A stretch of 64,000 nt of DNA from contig OU612074.1 of NCBI GenBank assembly GCA_914767715.1, positions 7,269,501-7,333,500 of the forward strand. The letters run 5' to 3'. Position 1 is the first letter of the stretch, and each line of letters begins with the position of its first letter. Origin of the DNA: Membranipora membranacea. Lineage: Eukaryota; Bryozoa; Gymnolaemata; Cheilostomatida; Membraniporidae. The notes below the pieces were generated by a model. That model was not told the DNA's origin and searched no databases. It saw only the letters and a program-made list of their open reading frames with translations. This document shows positions 61,201 to 64,000 of this stretch, one piece after another. The position numbers and the translations under genes are program-made.

Positions 61201-63991
61201 TAAATCTTACCAATTATGAGAATGTTTTCTTCTTTATATCTCAGGTGTCTCGGCAAATTCAGAATCGACATGTAGATAGCACCAAAACTGTAAACACCTC
61301 GATTAAAAGGGTTAAACCAATCGATGTTGAATTGTAGTTGGAGGTTAGTATGTCCTGGCTCATTTAACCATGCCATCTGCTCAGTCCACTTCTCTCCATC
61401 ATACACATCTGTGTAATGACATCCTGAGTCACGAGTTCTCCATAAATCACACCTGAAATACAATTTAAGTTTTAGCTATTGTTTTGAATAAAAAAAACTA
61501 TAATTGGTTTTACATGGAGTAGGGCCTTATAGTTTATTTCTTTTGTAAAGCCAAATTCTGAGTAGTCTGATATCATTGAACTGTAAAGACTGCAACACCA
61601 ACAACAGTTCATATGTAAACTCAAGGCTTGATATTCTCTGCCTTTTGATTTACCTCAGCAATATTTGCTCTCCAAAAGAAATCCTAAAAATATTTTTGTA
61701 GGCGCACTACAGCAAAATTAAATAAGTTATCAGGGAGGTGAGTGAGGTGAAGAAAGAGACTTTCTGTATTTTTTTTATAGTCTGACATTCTAAAATCAGA
61801 CCAGTAGTGTGGCGTGCTAATATTTCACTATCCTTATAGATACCCCAGAGAAGAAAATAAGAAAGACTCTATGAGGTAGTCTAAGTTGGTGATACTGCCA
61901 GTTTGAATCTTAAGAAACATCTAAATGAATATGGTGATCTGGAATCAAGTCAACATTTTACCTGCATGCCTAGTTTGGAATATAGGCCAGAGTTGCTATA
62001 CTTATTTTGTCAGGGCCTCCCTGTTAAACAGTGTTTAAGCTTTTTAGCTTGCTGTTTCCTGTCTTCAATTTGGAGCATGGGGGGCCAACCTTTTTTTTTT
62101 AAAATAGGCCAAATTGTGCACAGTAATTTTACTCAAGACTGCATCATCATTTCCAGACATAAAATTGGAGCATGAGTAACAATATTGGCACTTCCTATTT
62201 TGTACAAACTTAAACAGATTTATCCGTAATAAAAATTCAGCTGTACAGAAATGCTGGTTTATCTAATATTCTGAAGTTTTGTGATAACATGTTACCTCAT
62301 GGCTTCTGAGATTTGATTTTGTACATGTCTGTATCCCTGTGTTTCATGTATATGGCAAAGAGCAGGGTGGGTGAGGGAGAGGTGCTGTTGCAAGGGAGAA
62401 ATTTTAGCAAATGAATATGAAATGCGAGGCAATGTGAAACATTTTAGCCAAATGCAGGAGCACATGTACCATGAGAACATTTTGATACAAAGCTACCTTT
62501 CTTAGTCAATTGACAGGTTCGAAAAAAATAATGCACAATTAATTCAACTTTTTGACAGACATAAGACCCCAAAAAGGCCGCAATGGCACAAAGGCCACAG
62601 TTTGCCGACAGCTGATTGGTTTAATACAGAGTGCCACCAATCCTACACCAAAAAACAGTGATCCTGAAAGCAGAGGCAGTGCCTACAATATTTCTAAACC
62701 ACTCCATGGTTTATTCTACCAGCTACAGCTTATTAGAAAGGAACTAGTTATCATGACAGCAGATTGTCGGACAAGAATGTTCTTGTGATTTGTTTGTTTA
62801 TTTGCCAAAACTTCATGGTTTAAAAAAGAAGCAGTTGAAAAACAGTGATTTATATAAAAACTCTGTTCCTATGCTGCCTCTTGTAAATTAAACACAACAG
62901 TAGGTAGTTGTATCCGACTTTCTATTAATCAACATTCAACTTATCACAACAAACTGCTGAATTTTGTACAATTTTCAAAATCAAATAAAAAACCAAATTT
63001 GCCAAATCAAGATCTTTTGTACTGATCGAGTATCTTCACATTGCAACTCAACAGCTGTTCAAAATTATTCAGACCTAATATCATACTGGCAAAGGCGAAC
63101 TTTGACTATATCAGTAAAGCTACCATGAACCGAAACGCCTCTGTCCAATCTGAAGCTAATGCATGCTTAGTACATTCTTGTCCAATACATTGAGGTACAT
63201 TATGTCCAGGATGTTTGCCCAGTAAGCCCATCAACTCAACATACATACTGTTCAGACAGGTCACTAAACTAGAGTTTCCCTGTATCTCCGATGTTTAGAA
63301 AATAAGATACTCACAGTTCATTGAAATTTGGTATCCTTGATATGATGTCTGTCAGGGCTCGAGATACTGGCTTGTAGGCAAACAGTTCAACTCTTGTAGG
63401 CTTTGGTGAGTTACACACACTTCCGTCATATCGGATATTCTTACATATCTCTGGAAAGCTGTTAGGATAAACCTTTTTGCACATCGTGCAAATTGGCATT
63501 TTCATAAATCCATCAGATATGTCTACAAACAGGAGAAATAATATTAGCAATTAAGTCATAAACAAAGTATAGCCAACACAATAAATTGTCTAAAATGAGC
63601 TATATCAGGGGAGGAGTAAAAAAAAGTAAGATTCGTGCAGATGGAACAAACATGCCGCAATGTGATAGACACAAAAAGTAAGGGTTTATGACAGTCATTG
63701 CATATGCAGGTAAATTAATCTGACTTAGTACATTACGGTACAATTTTTTTTTTTTACTAAAACTTGTCTTCAAAAGGCCCTTCTAACTCATCAGAAAAGC
63801 AAGATAACCCAACTCATGCTCAGTTGCAATTTCATTATCCTAAAGCAATCCGTTTGTCTGCAAGTGTGCGTCTACAGTATTGACAAAAGCTCACCAGCTG
63901 CATTCCTTAGGCTTCTAGATGAGACAGGCACACGAGGTTTAGTGACTTCGGTAAAGAGGCGCCTTGTTTCTTGTGTTGCGCGCTCCGACAT
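52232..63991 (-). CDS. Tnp2/CACTA-type transposase-like gene, 12 exons
   Basis: Twelve exons chain in frame to 598 aa: 63991-63895, 63522-63315, 61452-61211, 60909-60848, 59443-59347, 59005-58855, 58572-58493, 58271-58010, 57817-57656, 53325-53142, 52837-52694 and 52339-52232. Order of parts: an N-terminal Cys motif (ICTMCKKVYP, then EICKN); CDLWRTR; the Tnp2-type core FNIDWFNPF, ILIIGCIPGPSEP and CVSDLPAAQ; a Cys pair GCSLCDANL; LPYFQPVNDHAVDTMHNLCS; GPAALTCNSHMMLHLSNGI; and a C-terminal part of unknown kind. The Asp residues of NIDWF and SDLPA, likely catalytic in the family, are kept. Exons 1-9 are well supported by family likeness. Exons 10-12 rest on splice sites and phase. Intron 9 (~4.3 kb) contains a LINE. 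The E8 donor is uncertain. It could be a live element or a domesticated gene. Upstream exons may lie beyond the window. Confidence 0.75.
52386..52455 (+). repeat. tRNA-like SINE head, copy 2
   Basis: ggaggtggctcagttggtta, gagcgcctttccttcagcat and gcaggttcaaatccc reproduce the head seen on the minus strand at 46881-46966. It lies in intron 11 of the transposase-like gene. Confidence 0.6.
53545..57000 (+). mobile_element. Decayed LINE with RT, RNase H and zinc knuckle (I/Jockey-like)
   Basis: Plus-strand blocks in order: a pre-RT helix (53543-53854, KLIRARDKAFKKRCKF); RT start (YRPVSILFHLGKLSEEVI at ~54137-54190); the DFIEAFDRPQPA motif (54560-54600); a GAPQ-type block (~54735); YLDYADDLII (~55220-55250); an RNase H start YTDVSSNE (~55860); QSEMLAIATAAVML (56426-56465) and WVPGHTGVHG (56612-56641); and a CPGC...H-type knuckle (56920-56955). 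Stops and frameshifts are frequent, and a MITE splits the RT at 54251-54427. It sits antisense inside intron 9 of the transposase-like gene. Confidence 0.8.
54251..54427. mobile_element. Small MITE inside LINE RT, copy 2
   Basis: Reverse-oriented relative of 36950-37109, with ends around aatctctgatcgatagagag and ctctaacgatcagagataca. It interrupts the RT reading frame after QLACQ. Confidence 0.75.
57271..57615. mobile_element. Inverted-repeat element with tRNA-like core
   Basis: The ends attcactatggttccatggg and ccatggaaccatagtgaat are inverted repeats. Inside is a 15-17-bp hairpin (57311-57345, gaatggttagaatcc arms) and a minus-strand tRNA-like sequence at ~57379-57472, with a box A tggctgaatggttag and box B gggttcaaatctc. 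It lies in intron 9 of the transposase-like gene. Confidence 0.75.
63316..63894. other. Exon 2 and first intron of the transposase-like gene
   Basis: Intron 1 runs 63894-63523 (donor GTGAGC, acceptor tttgtag). It contains a T-run near 63745-63755 and no other feature. Confidence 0.5.
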
Positions 63992-64000
63992 ATTGTGCTG

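Noticed and set aside
1-64000. CRISPR arrays, bacterial operons, rRNA genes
   Set aside because: None seen. The repeats are minisatellites or transposons, and the genes are split by introns.

Overview
This window is animal (metazoan) genomic DNA. It is AT-rich, dense in introns and full of transposable elements. It carries LINE, LTR, hAT-like and TTAA-flanked elements, many foldback elements, tRNA-like elements and minisatellites, and secreted or membrane genes built from CUB-like and CCP (sushi) exons with phase-1 introns. There are no bacterial features. The species cannot be fixed from sequence alone; an invertebrate such as a tunicate, another invertebrate deuterostome or a cnidarian is my inference.

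About 7.4-38.6 kb holds a small receptor cluster that I did not recognise as any named family. The basic gene is: signal peptide plus CUB-like domain (exon of 385 nt), second CUB-like domain, CCP domain, then transmembrane segment plus tail. All four parts are joined by phase-1 introns, and in A and B an intron seems to lie just before the ATG. Gene A (minus, 17071-19032, 377 aa) and gene B (minus, 30160-33413, 440 aa) are intact. Gene D (plus, 36525-38612) lacks a recognisable second CUB exon. Gene C (minus, 7431-10760) is a pseudogene with a lost ATG, a 1-nt deletion, a stop, a missing CCP exon, an LTR element and a LINE. Gene E (minus, 14500-16215) is a relic. A has a short tail and a glutamate in its membrane segment, whereas B has a long tyrosine-bearing tail with a YTQL motif. 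This contrast is reminiscent of paired immune or allorecognition receptors.

About 52.2-64.0 kb holds a 12-exon minus-strand gene (598 codons with stop, in frame through every proposed junction) for a Tnp2/CACTA-type transposase-like protein. Its large ninth intron contains a decayed plus-strand LINE with reverse transcriptase, RNase H and zinc-knuckle regions, plus a tRNA-containing inverted-repeat element.

The rest is repeats. They include a short non-autonomous LTR element (7670-9517), four copies of a ~500-bp foldback MITE, a 2.45-kb foldback element (21203-23650), a 322-bp hAT-like MITE with an 8-bp target duplication, two TTAA-flanked MITEs, two further MITE pairs, 12-bp and ~27-bp minisatellites, several tRNA-like SINE heads, and many near-perfect short hairpins. 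Most coordinates were counted by eye. Splice sites were chosen by GT/AG and phase agreement.
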